In this document: positions 27,035 through 35,771 of the stretch, piece by piece | Position numbering within the stretch: the first letter of the stretch is position 1 | Layout: each line of letters begins with the position of its first letter | Assembly: GCF_040403615.1 (NCBI RefSeq) | Contig: NZ_JBBAKG010000030.1 | Span: forward strand, 7,997-71,996 | Source of the DNA: Haliscomenobacter sp040403615 | GTDB taxonomy: Bacteria > Bacteroidota > Bacteroidia > Chitinophagales > Saprospiraceae | Reading direction: 5' to 3' | Length of the DNA stretch: 64,000 nucleotides | Notes under the pieces: model-generated | Databases searched by the model: none | What the model saw: the letters and a program-made list of their open reading frames with translations, nothing else | What the model was told of the DNA's origin: nothing | Translations under genes and position numbers: made by a program

Positions 27035-27124
27035 TAAGCCTTCTCTTCCTTCGTTTTTTACTGGAATATGATCCCGTACTGTTCAGTATTGGGATTAGTT
27101 GTTATGTCAATTCCAAAAAATACC

Positions 27125-28354
27125 ATGAGAATAGCTGCACTTGTTTTTTGCTTATTTTGTCTTGCCCAGTTATCTGCCCAAACCCAGGCTGGATTGGTTG
27201 CATTTTATCCCTTTGAAAACAGCAATGCGGATGCGGCGGGCAATACGGCCAATGCCTTTCAGCCCGCGCTCAATCGGAGTTACGATTGTGGAGCCATTGG
27301 CCGAGCTTTGAAATTCGGTGGCGCAAATGGAAACGCCGTAGTAATGGGCCCCGCAAATGACGAATTCGATACGGAAGATTTCACCCTGAGCTTCTACTTT
27401 AAGGCGACCAATCAAAATGGTATTCAATACCTGGCACACAAACTCACCAGCAATTGCAAAACGGATGGAAACTATTTTTACATCCGGTTTCGTCCCTTTA
27501 CCCGCACGCTGAACGTCTTTTTGGGAGAAGGAGCCAAAACCGTAAACTTGATTGGCGAAGTACCCAAAGAGAAGTGTTGGCACCACGTTGCGGTCATTCG
27601 GGAAGGAGTGAAAGTCAAACTTTACATCAATGGGGTTAAAGTGCAAGAATTAAACACCCAAGGGCGTATCAACTTGTCCAATGACGGAAAATTCATCATG
27701 GGCAATTCTCCTTGTGCTCCAGTTGCCAACCAGGCGCCTTTTGAGGGCTATCTGGATGAGGTTCGCTTGTACAACCGCTCACTCAATGACAACGAAGCCA
27801 AACAGCTTTATGCCGTTGAACCCGACAACATCGTAACCCGCGACACGAGCATTTTCGTTGGTGGTGCCGTAAAAATCAAAATGGGGCCGACTTGTAATTT
27901 CATTTTCAAGTGGTCACCAATCAATGGCGTTGTATCTGCTTTCGATAAAGAACCGGTGATTCAACCTTTCGATCCTGGCATTTACTTTTATTCGGTCAAC
28001 ATGACCGATGACAGTGGGGTATGCGTAGCTACCGATTCCATCCGCATTACGGTAATCGACCCCAATACCCTGGATTGTGGGCAGGTTTTGTTGCCCAAAG
28101 CATTTACGCCCAATGGCGATGGGCTCAATGAAACCTTTGGCATCAGTAATCCTTTCGTAATTCAGGAATTGATTTCGTTTGAAATTTACGACCGCTGGGG
28201 AAGCAGGGTCTTCGGTACGGCAGATCCGTTTTACCGTTGGGATGGGTCTTTTCAAGGAAAAAAGGTCAACTCAGGAGTAATGCTTTATAAAATTCGTTAC
28301 CGCTGCAAGGGAGAAGAGAAAATTGCCACCGGAAGTGTGATGGTGATGCGGTAA
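27125..28354 (+). CDS. secreted LamG-domain protein with type B T9SS sorting domain
   Basis: 409 residues from the ATG at 27125, chosen because it gives a standard signal peptide (MRIAALVFCLFCLAQLSAQ); ATGs at 27104 and 27068 are possible. Residues about 25-235 form a LamG/concanavalin-like domain (LVAFYPFENSNADAAGN, FTLSFYFKATNQNG, CWHHVAVIREGVKVKLYING, FEGYLDEVRLYNRSL). Then a PKD-like segment, and the type B (CHU/gliding) sorting domain from about 325: LPKAFTPNGDGLNETFG, FEIYDRWGSRVF, YRWDGSFQGKKVNSGVMLYK. Surface-secreted, probably glycan or matrix binding. Confidence 0.9.
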   Translation: MRIAALVFCLFCLAQLSAQTQAGLVAFYPFENSNADAAGNTANAFQPALNRSYDCGAIGRALKFGGANGNAVVMGPANDEFDTEDFTLSFYFKATNQNGIQYLAHKLTSNCKTDGNYFYIRFRPFTRTLNVFLGEGAKTVNLIGEVPKEKCWHHVAVIREGVKVKLYINGVKVQELNTQGRINLSNDGKFIMGNSPCAPVANQAPFEGYLDEVRLYNRSLNDNEAKQLYAVEPDNIVTRDTSIFVGGAVKIKMGPTCNFIFKWSPINGVVSAFDKEPVIQPFDPGIYFYSVNMTDDSGVCVATDSIRITVIDPNTLDCGQVLLPKAFTPNGDGLNETFGISNPFVIQELISFEIYDRWGSRVFGTADPFYRWDGSFQGKKVNSGVMLYKIRYRCKGEEKIATGSVMVMR

Positions 28355-28370
28355 TGTTAGGTGTTTGGTT

Positions 28371-28420
28371 TTAAGTTGCCCACAATTTTGCAAAGATGCA
28401 TAAAGTTGTGGGCAACTTAA
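28371..28420. terminator. bidirectional terminator; stem-loop family 2, copy 1
   Basis: A perfect 15-bp stem, TTAAGTTGCCCACAA / TTGTGGGCAACTTAA, lies between two convergent genes. The same GTTGCCCACAATTTT start and TTGTGGGCAAC end recur at 62300-62353. Confidence 0.85.
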
Positions 28421-28437
28421 AAAACCAATTTCAAAGT

Positions 28438-31400
28438 TTATCTCACCAGTCCTATATCTCCGCGATACAGCAGTTTCACATCATCCAGGAATTCCACCTC
28501 GATTACATAGACATATACGCCTTGGCCAGCTTGTTTTGAAGATAACAAACCGTCCCAAAGGATGGTACCACTCAGGCAATTCACGGTAATGTTTTTTTGC
28601 TCCAAAATCTGGTTGCCCCATCGATCAAATACTCGGGCATAATTGATGGTCTTGACGCCTTTGCAGCCATAAGCCCGGAATTCATCATTGCGGCCATCCC
28701 CATTCGGAGAGAAAGCATTTGGAACGTAGAAATTGCGATTGCGATCCAATTCTACAAACAGTTTGCCTTCCGCTTTACAACCACTGATGTCGGTTACGGT
28801 CAGGATGTACTCAGTATCGTCACGTAGGTCGCGGGTAGTGCGTGTAGCTGTAAGCACGTAAGGATCAACTATTTTATCGTTGGACAAGCCTTTAGCGGGC
28901 AGCCACAAATAGTTTCTGATTGGTTTGGAACTGGTCACGATTGGCGTCAATTGCAAACTGTCACCCAATTCTACGGTGACCTGATTGGGCTTAAAATCAA
29001 CCGATAATTGATCCGGCTGATTGACTTGAATGGTATCTACATATTGGCAACCCAATTGGTCTTCAACGGCAATGATGTGCTGTCCAGCAAAAATATTGGC
29101 CGCCTGATTGAGAGGGAAATTGATGCCATTTTTGTCTACAGTAAATGTAAAATCTGATGACAAAATTCCATTTCCACCATAAGCTGTATCAATCGTCACC
29201 GTAGTCGCGTCACCAAAACAGCGAGGTTCAGCAACCGGATTGATTATCGCCACTACTGGCGGAGGTGCAAGCACTGTATAAGTAGTCGAATCCGTACAAT
29301 TTTTGGTGTCGGTTACGGTAACAAAATAAGTTCCCGGAGCCAGTTTTTCCGCAAAAGGCGAATTGGCCCGTGAGATATTTCCCGACCAGGTAAACGCATT
29401 TTCAGGAAGCGGGTTGATGCCTTCATCCGTATTGACGCTCACGCCAAATTTTCCATCTTTGGTATTGTTGCAGCTCGCTGCCCGCGAAAAGCTTTGGTCA
29501 ACCACGATGGTGAGTTCAGCTGGTTCTCTGACTTCAAGTTCCTGGTTTTTCACACAATTCCTGCTATCGGTTATTACTATCCGATAGGTTCCTGCACGCA
29601 AATTGCTAAGGCTATCTTGAGTAGCTCCGGTTCCTTGCCAGTTGAATCGGAAAGGAGGCGTTCCACCAGCAGGCGTTAGTTTGACTTTTCCGTTGGCTAA
29701 GCCAAAACAAGTTACTGATTCAATGACAGAAAGTACTTTAATTTCCGGAGGACTGAGAATGCGCACGGAATCCGCTGCCGCACAAGAATTAGAATCTACT
29801 ACCACCACAATGTTCATTCCTGCAGGCAATCTCACCGCGGTTGAGGTGGATACCCCTGCAAATGTTTCTTTGCTGCTCTGCCAGGTGAATTCAAATCTAC
29901 CAGAGCGGCCATTGCTGAATGCAGCAACTGCGGTTGCTCTACCATCACTTGAGCCTTCAAAACAAGCGACCCCGGTACTGTCTCTAAAATTGATCAAGAT
30001 GCGTGGAGGATCCTGCAAGACAAACTGGCCTGTGGTAGGTGGGCATCCCTTGGCATCAAATACAGTCACTTCATAATTGCCTGCTTTTATGGCTGGACGC
30101 AATTGAAAACGGGAGGTATCTTTGCCTTGGTCTTTCCACAAGAACTTATAAGGAGCGGTTCCACCACTGGCATTTACAGTTAATGATCCATTGGCGTCGC
30201 CTGGGCAACGTGGAGCAATGCTGGTTATGCTGTCAATTTGAACCGGCGTAGGCGCAATAACCTGAGCGGTATCTACCGCTCTACAGAAATCACTCCCCGT
30301 AATCGTAACAATGTAACGGCCAGCAGGCAAATTGGTGATGTTTGGCCCGTTGGCTGAATTATCCCACACAATGGAAGTAATCGTGGTGCTTGGTGCTGGA
30401 GTGGCACTAACCGACAAGCGACCATTTTGATCTCCAAAACAACGCAGGGTGAAGTCATTCAATTGGGTAATTTGTGGAGGGGCTGGTGCTCCAACACGAA
30501 TTGCCAGTGTTGTATCACATTTATTGCTGTCGATAACCGTCACGATGTAATTTCCTGACCTCAAGGCAGATGCCAGCGAATCCGTCTTCGTTGGAAGCAG
30601 CATGGTATCCAAACGCCATTGATATTTATACGGTTTTACACCGCCACTAACTTTCACCGATGCAAAACCATCCAAACCAGGATTACAGGTCTCGTTTCGC
30701 AAACGATTCCTGGTAATGCTTACCGGAGTGGGCTGCTTCACAGTGATGGTATCACTTACTTGACAACCCGCCGGATCATTGTCTCTCATCGTAACGATGT
30801 ACTTTCCAGCCGGAACATTGTTCAATGTGCTATTGGTAGGTTGATTAATCGGAGTAGCTGTTGTTCCCGTCCAGGTAAATGTAAAAGGCAACTGATTTTG
30901 AGCGCCAACTGTATTACCCGTTGCGATAACCAAGCCATTTGACAATCCAAAACAGGTTACATTGCTTACGGCAGTATCGATCACCAGTTTTTTGAAAGGC
31001 TCTACTGGAAAGGTGAAGATTTTTGTACACATGCGGTTGTCCGTAATGGTCACCGCATACAAGCCTTCTTTGATGTTGGTCAAATTGGAAACCGCGTTGG
31101 TATCGGCAGGTTTGGTGCTCCATTTGTACAAATACCTTCCTCTACTAAAAGGAACCCCTCCTGAGGCCCTTAAAACAATTGAGCCATTGGATACCCCGGA
31201 GCAAGTGGGTTGAGTGATCGTTGGGTTGGGTTCAATTTTGCTGGGTGCCGCAATGCTCACACTGGAGGAAGCCTGGCATCCCTTGGCATTGGTGACGGTA
31301 ACCGAATACAATCCAGCCCCAAGTGAATCTACTCTTGGGGTTCTTTTTCCTGGTATATTCCACTGGAATTTATAGGTAGAATCAGGATTGGTCAAAGGAA

Positions 31401-33126
31401 TCGAATTGATCGATATGGCTGCATTCAATATTCCAGTTTTGGAATCGTGGCATAAAACCTGCGCCAAAATTTGCACATCTATACCAAGTCCTTCTGGTTC
31501 AGCAAATTCAACCGTATCTATTTTAACATTGGCCGTAGGCTTGTTGCTGTCCTGAATTTTGACAATGTATTTCCCTACGGATAAATCCTCCCAGCGGAAT
31601 TTCCCCCCGGGCTTTAAAATGACTTCAGTGGGAAAGCTTTGAGGTGTTGGAGCTATTTTTTGGATGGAGACGCCATAAGGAGCAGTCCCCTTGTCGGCAA
31701 TCACTTCAATGACCCCATTCGTTTGGCCAGCACAAGCCAATCCACTGGTGGTAATACTGGTAAACAGCACATCCATCGACACATTGACCCGTCCGTCCCG
31801 GAAAACGTACCCCAAAGAGGCAGGTTCAGAACTTCCCACTGTTTCAGCGGGATTTCGCGAACCTTGAAAGCTGAGCGGACTGGTTGTTCCAATTGCACCT
31901 ATGACTTTAAAGCAGATGGTAAAAATGGTGGCACTATCTGGCAAAATAACGCCTTGAAGGGCAGGATCTGACCAGGAAATGGCCAAACCCAATTTATCCG
32001 AGGTTGGGCCAATGTTGGATGAACCAAAACCACCCAGGCTGGTATTGTAATTTTTGGGGCCTACTAGTTCCAATACTTTGGTGTCCCAGCGTATATTCAT
32101 CTCAAACAATCCAACTTTTTTGAAATTGGTCGTTTTGAGGTCAACACAGATCTCGTCACCCGTTTTTGCATTCAGGAAAGGCAATTGAAAGCCTACTGCT
32201 TGACAACCTGCCATGTTCACCGGAAAAGACTTATTGCAGTTTCGTCCATCGGTAATCGTAATGATATAACGACCAGGCTCAGGTACAAAAAAGGAAATGG
32301 AATCGAGGTGGCGTGCAGTATTGTTGTTGGTGCTGGATCCTTTTGCTACCCCGGTAATGCTGGGGTCATTCTCTTTTACCACCGTAATGGTATACCTTTC
32401 ATTGGGATCAAACTCCGGAACGCCTCCACCTACAATAAATGACCCCGTACACCCGGCATTGTTGATACGCGTACGTACTCTTGCTGTATCGAGGGGTTTG
32501 AGGAAAGCAATCCGATAAGCTTCTTCAGCATTAAGATTGACACAGCCTCCATTTTCGATGGAACCTGTTGCAAAATTATCCACCGTGATGGGGGAAAAAT
32601 AAAGGGCGACTGGTGCCCCTTTCCCAAAACCCTGAATAAAGCGCCCATCATTGATGTAGGTTATGTCTCCATTGCGTTTGCCGGTAACTGTCCAATACAG
32701 GCCATCAGGCTGGATTACCGTATTGCCAATGGTGATCGGTACCCGAGGATAAAGGCAAGTTTGCTTGAAAATATCGCTGGTATCCGGTCCGGTAAATTCG
32801 GTTGAGGGCGCGCAGGTAGTAACCAGGTATACAATCCCAGAAGGGGTTGCAAAGTTGGGGTCATCAATTCGAAAATTACCATCGTGGGTAATTTTAATTG
32901 AATCTCCAAAACAAAGGTAAATGGTACCTCCACCTGAAGTATTGCTTTGGCCTCCAATCGCTCCAATTGTAACTGTACCAGCGTTGTTGTTGCATGCACG
33001 ACGCAATTGTCCAGCTTTACCACGGGGGTCAAACTTAAGTGTGCTAATGTTTTGGCCTTGCAGCATAGCTGCTGGCAACAATAGTAGGATAAGATATCCG
33101 AAAAATCTGCTCATTTTGCTCATCAT
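28438..33126 (-). CDS. giant SprB-repeat surface protein with type B T9SS sorting domain
   Basis: 1562 residues. Signal peptide at the N-terminus (ends near LQGQ). Residues about 325-450 look like a cohesin-type domain (GDEICVDLKTTNFKKVGLFE, ISWSDPALQGVILPDSATIF). From about 460 to 1420 there are about a dozen SprB repeats of 70-90 residues, each with the pattern C.G..NG....A.GG..PY.F.W and ending AG.Y.V.V.D...C. The C-terminus is a type B sorting domain: YVPNAFSPNGDGRNDEFRAY, ARVFDRWGNQI. SprB of Flavobacterium is a moving gliding adhesin with the same repeats, so this is a candidate motility or attachment adhesin. A 12-bp hairpin lies upstream. Confidence 0.93.
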   Translation of the reverse strand: MMSKMSRFFGYLILLLLPAAMLQGQNISTLKFDPRGKAGQLRRACNNNAGTVTIGAIGGQSNTSGGGTIYLCFGDSIKITHDGNFRIDDPNFATPSGIVYLVTTCAPSTEFTGPDTSDIFKQTCLYPRVPITIGNTVIQPDGLYWTVTGKRNGDITYINDGRFIQGFGKGAPVALYFSPITVDNFATGSIENGGCVNLNAEEAYRIAFLKPLDTARVRTRINNAGCTGSFIVGGGVPEFDPNERYTITVVKENDPSITGVAKGSSTNNNTARHLDSISFFVPEPGRYIITITDGRNCNKSFPVNMAGCQAVGFQLPFLNAKTGDEICVDLKTTNFKKVGLFEMNIRWDTKVLELVGPKNYNTSLGGFGSSNIGPTSDKLGLAISWSDPALQGVILPDSATIFTICFKVIGAIGTTSPLSFQGSRNPAETVGSSEPASLGYVFRDGRVNVSMDVLFTSITTSGLACAGQTNGVIEVIADKGTAPYGVSIQKIAPTPQSFPTEVILKPGGKFRWEDLSVGKYIVKIQDSNKPTANVKIDTVEFAEPEGLGIDVQILAQVLCHDSKTGILNAAISINSIPLTNPDSTYKFQWNIPGKRTPRVDSLGAGLYSVTVTNAKGCQASSSVSIAAPSKIEPNPTITQPTCSGVSNGSIVLRASGGVPFSRGRYLYKWSTKPADTNAVSNLTNIKEGLYAVTITDNRMCTKIFTFPVEPFKKLVIDTAVSNVTCFGLSNGLVIATGNTVGAQNQLPFTFTWTGTTATPINQPTNSTLNNVPAGKYIVTMRDNDPAGCQVSDTITVKQPTPVSITRNRLRNETCNPGLDGFASVKVSGGVKPYKYQWRLDTMLLPTKTDSLASALRSGNYIVTVIDSNKCDTTLAIRVGAPAPPQITQLNDFTLRCFGDQNGRLSVSATPAPSTTITSIVWDNSANGPNITNLPAGRYIVTITGSDFCRAVDTAQVIAPTPVQIDSITSIAPRCPGDANGSLTVNASGGTAPYKFLWKDQGKDTSRFQLRPAIKAGNYEVTVFDAKGCPPTTGQFVLQDPPRILINFRDSTGVACFEGSSDGRATAVAAFSNGRSGRFEFTWQSSKETFAGVSTSTAVRLPAGMNIVVVVDSNSCAAADSVRILSPPEIKVLSVIESVTCFGLANGKVKLTPAGGTPPFRFNWQGTGATQDSLSNLRAGTYRIVITDSRNCVKNQELEVREPAELTIVVDQSFSRAASCNNTKDGKFGVSVNTDEGINPLPENAFTWSGNISRANSPFAEKLAPGTYFVTVTDTKNCTDSTTYTVLAPPPVVAIINPVAEPRCFGDATTVTIDTAYGGNGILSSDFTFTVDKNGINFPLNQAANIFAGQHIIAVEDQLGCQYVDTIQVNQPDQLSVDFKPNQVTVELGDSLQLTPIVTSSKPIRNYLWLPAKGLSNDKIVDPYVLTATRTTRDLRDDTEYILTVTDISGCKAEGKLFVELDRNRNFYVPNAFSPNGDGRNDEFRAYGCKGVKTINYARVFDRWGNQILEQKNITVNCLSGTILWDGLLSSKQAGQGVYVYVIEVEFLDDVKLLYRGDIGLVR

Positions 33127-33233
33127 TCTGATTATCGCTGAACGAACTTAATGCTCCGACAGAAAAACGCAGTAGAGCGACAAATATTTCCCAGCGGATG
33201 GAATGGCGGCGAAAATACAAAATTAAAACACCA

Positions 33234-33266
33234 ATGGGTTGATGTCCTTTTTGAACATCAACCCAT
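33234..33266 (-). terminator. terminator after the thioredoxin-SPOR gene
   Basis: Perfect 12-bp stem ATGGGTTGATGT / ACATCAACCCAT with a 9-base loop, 25 bases after the stop at 33291, followed by a moderately T-rich stretch on the minus strand. Confidence 0.7.
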
Positions 33267-33290
33267 CATTTTCGCTGGTAAAACAACAAA

Positions 33291-34139
33291 TTATTGCCCC
33301 AAATCTTTGACTACCCCTTTAATACCTTCACGCTGAAGGGCATTGAGGTAATTTTCCAAAAGAGCAGGGGTTTTAAATGGCCCTGCAATGAGGTGATAAT
33401 AAGTTTGGCCATTGCTGTTGCTGGAAGAAATATTTACAGGCGTGTTAAATTTCTTTTCAAGGTACCGTACTTGCTGTACTACGTTTTCATAACTGCTGTA
33501 TACCCCAACCTGAACACCCATTTTGCGGGAGTAGAAGTTGGAGGTGTTGCTTTGAGTCAATGTCCGATTCCGCTGAGCGTCCAACATTGCAGGATCGTCT
33601 TCTAAATCAGCCGATAAATTTTGGACTTCATTGTTGGTTTGATAAGCAGAATAAAGCTTATCCGGCTCCAAATTTTCAACGGTAGAAACAGTGGAGGTTC
33701 TGGATACCACTCTATTCTCCGGTGTGTTGTAGTGGCGAAGCTGATCCAATAACTGAACTGCATTAATGGTTTCTTCAAAGCGTGCAATTGCAACACCTGA
33801 TGCATTAAAAATCAGCATTGAAGGCAAGAATTTCACCCCACAGGTTTCTCGGTCGGCGTAGCCTTGCACTTCATCTACGTCAATTTTCACAGCCAAATAA
33901 TCATTGTTCATGTACGCAGAGACTTCTGGGTCAATGAAAGTGTTCGCCTCCATCCATTGACAGGGAAGACACCAACTTGCGTAAAAATGAACAAAGAGTG
34001 GTCGTTTCAATTGAGCGGCACGCGCTTTTGCTTCGGCTAAAGGTAGGTTTAAGAACTGCGCAGCACGCAGTTTTTGGGATGCTACAACTAGGGTAAATAC
34101 CAGGAGCATGCCCGAGGTAACGGTCGTCAGTTTTCTCAT
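33291..34139 (-). CDS. periplasmic thioredoxin-like protein with SPOR domain
   Basis: 282 residues. Signal peptide or anchor at residues 8-27, then a thioredoxin-like domain (about 35-140) with WCLPC, C57 and C60, and a cis-proline region KFLPSMLIF. A low-complexity linker (about 145-205) leads to a C-terminal SPOR domain (about 207-282, GVQVGVYSSYENVVQQV, YYHLIAGPF). SPOR domains bind denuded peptidoglycan, so this should be a redox protein placed at the cell wall or division site. Its SPOR domain resembles that of the subtilase encoded at 35772, suggesting paired function. Confidence 0.87.
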   Translation of the reverse strand: MRKLTTVTSGMLLVFTLVVASQKLRAAQFLNLPLAEAKARAAQLKRPLFVHFYASWCLPCQWMEANTFIDPEVSAYMNNDYLAVKIDVDEVQGYADRETCGVKFLPSMLIFNASGVAIARFEETINAVQLLDQLRHYNTPENRVVSRTSTVSTVENLEPDKLYSAYQTNNEVQNLSADLEDDPAMLDAQRNRTLTQSNTSNFYSRKMGVQVGVYSSYENVVQQVRYLEKKFNTPVNISSSNSNGQTYYHLIAGPFKTPALLENYLNALQREGIKGVVKDLGQ

Positions 34140-34226
34140 AGAAAGGCGGAATTATAATACAATCATAAAAACTATATGCAAGATATTCATAATTCCTATG
34201 AGTAACAACTTCAAATATGTTAAAGG

Positions 34227-34754
34227 TTATTCTTGAGCAGAACTATCTTTGGAATTGAGGCTTTTCAAGAGGGAAAGGTGCTCATCCATGAGGGAACGGG
34301 CAGTGTGGTACAATTCTTCGAAATTCACAATAATGAGTCGCAATTCCTGAGGGATTTGGTCATCAACTTGTTCCAATTTGATCCGGCTACAAGTCATCAA
34401 TCCTTCGATCATTTGCAACATGCGCTGGGCATTAGAGTGAATAACATCCAGTTGCTCCTGGTTTTTGCCCTGCTGCCGAGACCCTGATTTAAAGTAGGCA
34501 TTCGGAGACGAAATGCTGCCTCCACTTAAATCGCGCTGTGCCAAATCACAAATAGACACCCCAAACAAACGAGAGATCCGCAATAGGTTGCACACCTTTG
34601 GTTCCGCAGAGCCGTTTTCGTAAGAGGCGATGTTGCCACGATTTAAACCGATTTTTAAGGCCAACTCTTCCTGACTCAGATTCATCTGCTTTCTTAAAAA
34701 GCGAATGTTCTTATTCAGGTAGGTGGATTCTACCATTGGGTCCATACCATCCAA
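34227..34754 (-). CDS. XRE-family helix-turn-helix regulator
   Basis: 175 residues. The N-terminal HTH_3 domain (about 15-72) is clear: NIRFLRKQMNLSQEELALKI, GLNRGNIASYENGSAEPKV, LLRISRLFGVSICDLA. The remaining 100 residues are helical, with charged and coiled-coil-like stretches (ALDVIHSNAQRML type spacing, EELYHTARSLMDEHL), perhaps for dimerisation. Divergent from an ECF sigma factor with a 329-base spacer that has a palindrome over the sigma gene's promoter, a possible operator for this protein. Confidence 0.88.
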   Translation of the reverse strand: MDGMDPMVESTYLNKNIRFLRKQMNLSQEELALKIGLNRGNIASYENGSAEPKVCNLLRISRLFGVSICDLAQRDLSGGSISSPNAYFKSGSRQQGKNQEQLDVIHSNAQRMLQMIEGLMTCSRIKLEQVDDQIPQELRLIIVNFEELYHTARSLMDEHLSLLKSLNSKDSSAQE

Positions 34755-35083
34755 ATGATTTAAATAATCAAAATTTCAACACAAATTCAAACCTAAAATT
34801 AGTCCTTCGATTAAAACTTGTAGTTCACCGATTATTTTTCGGTATTCGTCGTCAATTATCGGTGTTTCGAATCTACTTTCTAAATACAAATTTAGACCTC
34901 CATTGTTTTGATGCTGTTAATAAAATTAACAATTTTCTTTGTTTTAGTCAAAAAATGTCGCCTGAGCACCTTTTTTATTAAAAATGAATCTAAATAGGAA
35001 AAAATAATTGCATTAAAAGGAAGTGTTTTATATTTTTGTAAAAAATTATTACAAATACCGTTACCCAAATAAATCACCGGACT
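34755..35083. other. AT-rich divergent regulatory region
   Basis: 329 bases with no gene, separating the XRE regulator and the ECF sigma factor. It holds the promoter and dyad at 35008-35055 and several TTATTTTTCGG-like pieces near 34830-34865 whose meaning I cannot assign. Confidence 0.5.
35008..35055 (+). promoter_or_regulatory. promoter with overlapping palindrome upstream of the ECF sigma gene
   Basis: TTG at 35008-35010, a 20-base spacer and TATTTTTG at 35031-35038 match the Bacteroidota -33/-7 promoter. A dyad TTTGTAA / TTACAAA (35035-35041 and 35049-35055) covers the -7 box and the expected start site, as an operator would. Confidence 0.7.
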
Positions 35084-35608
35084 ATGCTTTACGCGATTCA
35101 AACTCCGATCTACGAGCAACTTGACAAGGTGAGCAATTCATTGCGCGCCTTTTCCCTCAAACTGACCGGTAACTACAACGATGCTGATGATCTTTACCAG
35201 GATACAGCGGTTAGAATCATCACCAACGCTGACAAATACAATCAAGGTACCAACTTCAAAGCTTGGGCGGTTACCATTATGCGGAACATTTTCATCAACA
35301 ATTACCGCAAAAAAGTACGGCGCAACATGATTGTAGACCAAACACCCAATAATTTTTACATCAATTCAGGTGAGGAGAAGGTGTCAAATGATGGGGAGCA
35401 CGATGTCGCTTTTGGCGAACTGATGCGTTTGGTGGATACTTTGCCTTCCGATTTTCGCGAGCCATTTCTGATGGCTTACGATGGGTTTAAGTACGAAGAA
35501 ATTGCCGAAGAGCTTGGTTCGCCGCTTGGGACAATCAAAAGTCGGATTTTCTTCGCACGCAAAAAATTACAGAAGCTCTACGAAGAAAATTATCGGGAGC
35601 GAGCATAA
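35084..35608 (+). CDS. ECF-subfamily RNA polymerase sigma factor
   Basis: 174 residues with sigma-70 region 2 (about 20-88: ADDLYQDTAVRIITNADKYN, TNFKAWAVTIMRNIFINNYR) and region 4 (about 115-170: VDTLPSDFREPFLMAYDGFK, YEEIAEELGSPLGTIKSRIF). No anti-sigma gene is adjacent; the next gene is a SPOR subtilase. It has its own promoter with an overlapping dyad and a terminator 30 bases after the stop, so it is monocistronic. Divergent from an XRE regulator. Confidence 0.94.
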   Translation: MLYAIQTPIYEQLDKVSNSLRAFSLKLTGNYNDADDLYQDTAVRIITNADKYNQGTNFKAWAVTIMRNIFINNYRKKVRRNMIVDQTPNNFYINSGEEKVSNDGEHDVAFGELMRLVDTLPSDFREPFLMAYDGFKYEEIAEELGSPLGTIKSRIFFARKKLQKLYEENYRERA

Positions 35609-35640
35609 GTCATCCTATTTCAGGATTGATTTGATGGAAG

Positions 35641-35670
35641 AAGGGGCGCCTTAAAGGTTAGCCCCTTTTT
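35641..35670 (+). terminator. rho-independent terminator of the ECF sigma gene
   Basis: Stem AAGGGGC / GCCCCTT with a 13-base loop followed by TTT and, after CCG, a run of seven T. Confidence 0.85.
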
Positions 35671-35771
35671 CCGTTTTTTTCCAAATCAAGAATATTTTGT
35701 ACATTTCAGCTATCTAACCCCCTCTAATTCCCCATAAGGCAACTTAGGGCTAATTATTAACTAAAAAAGGC

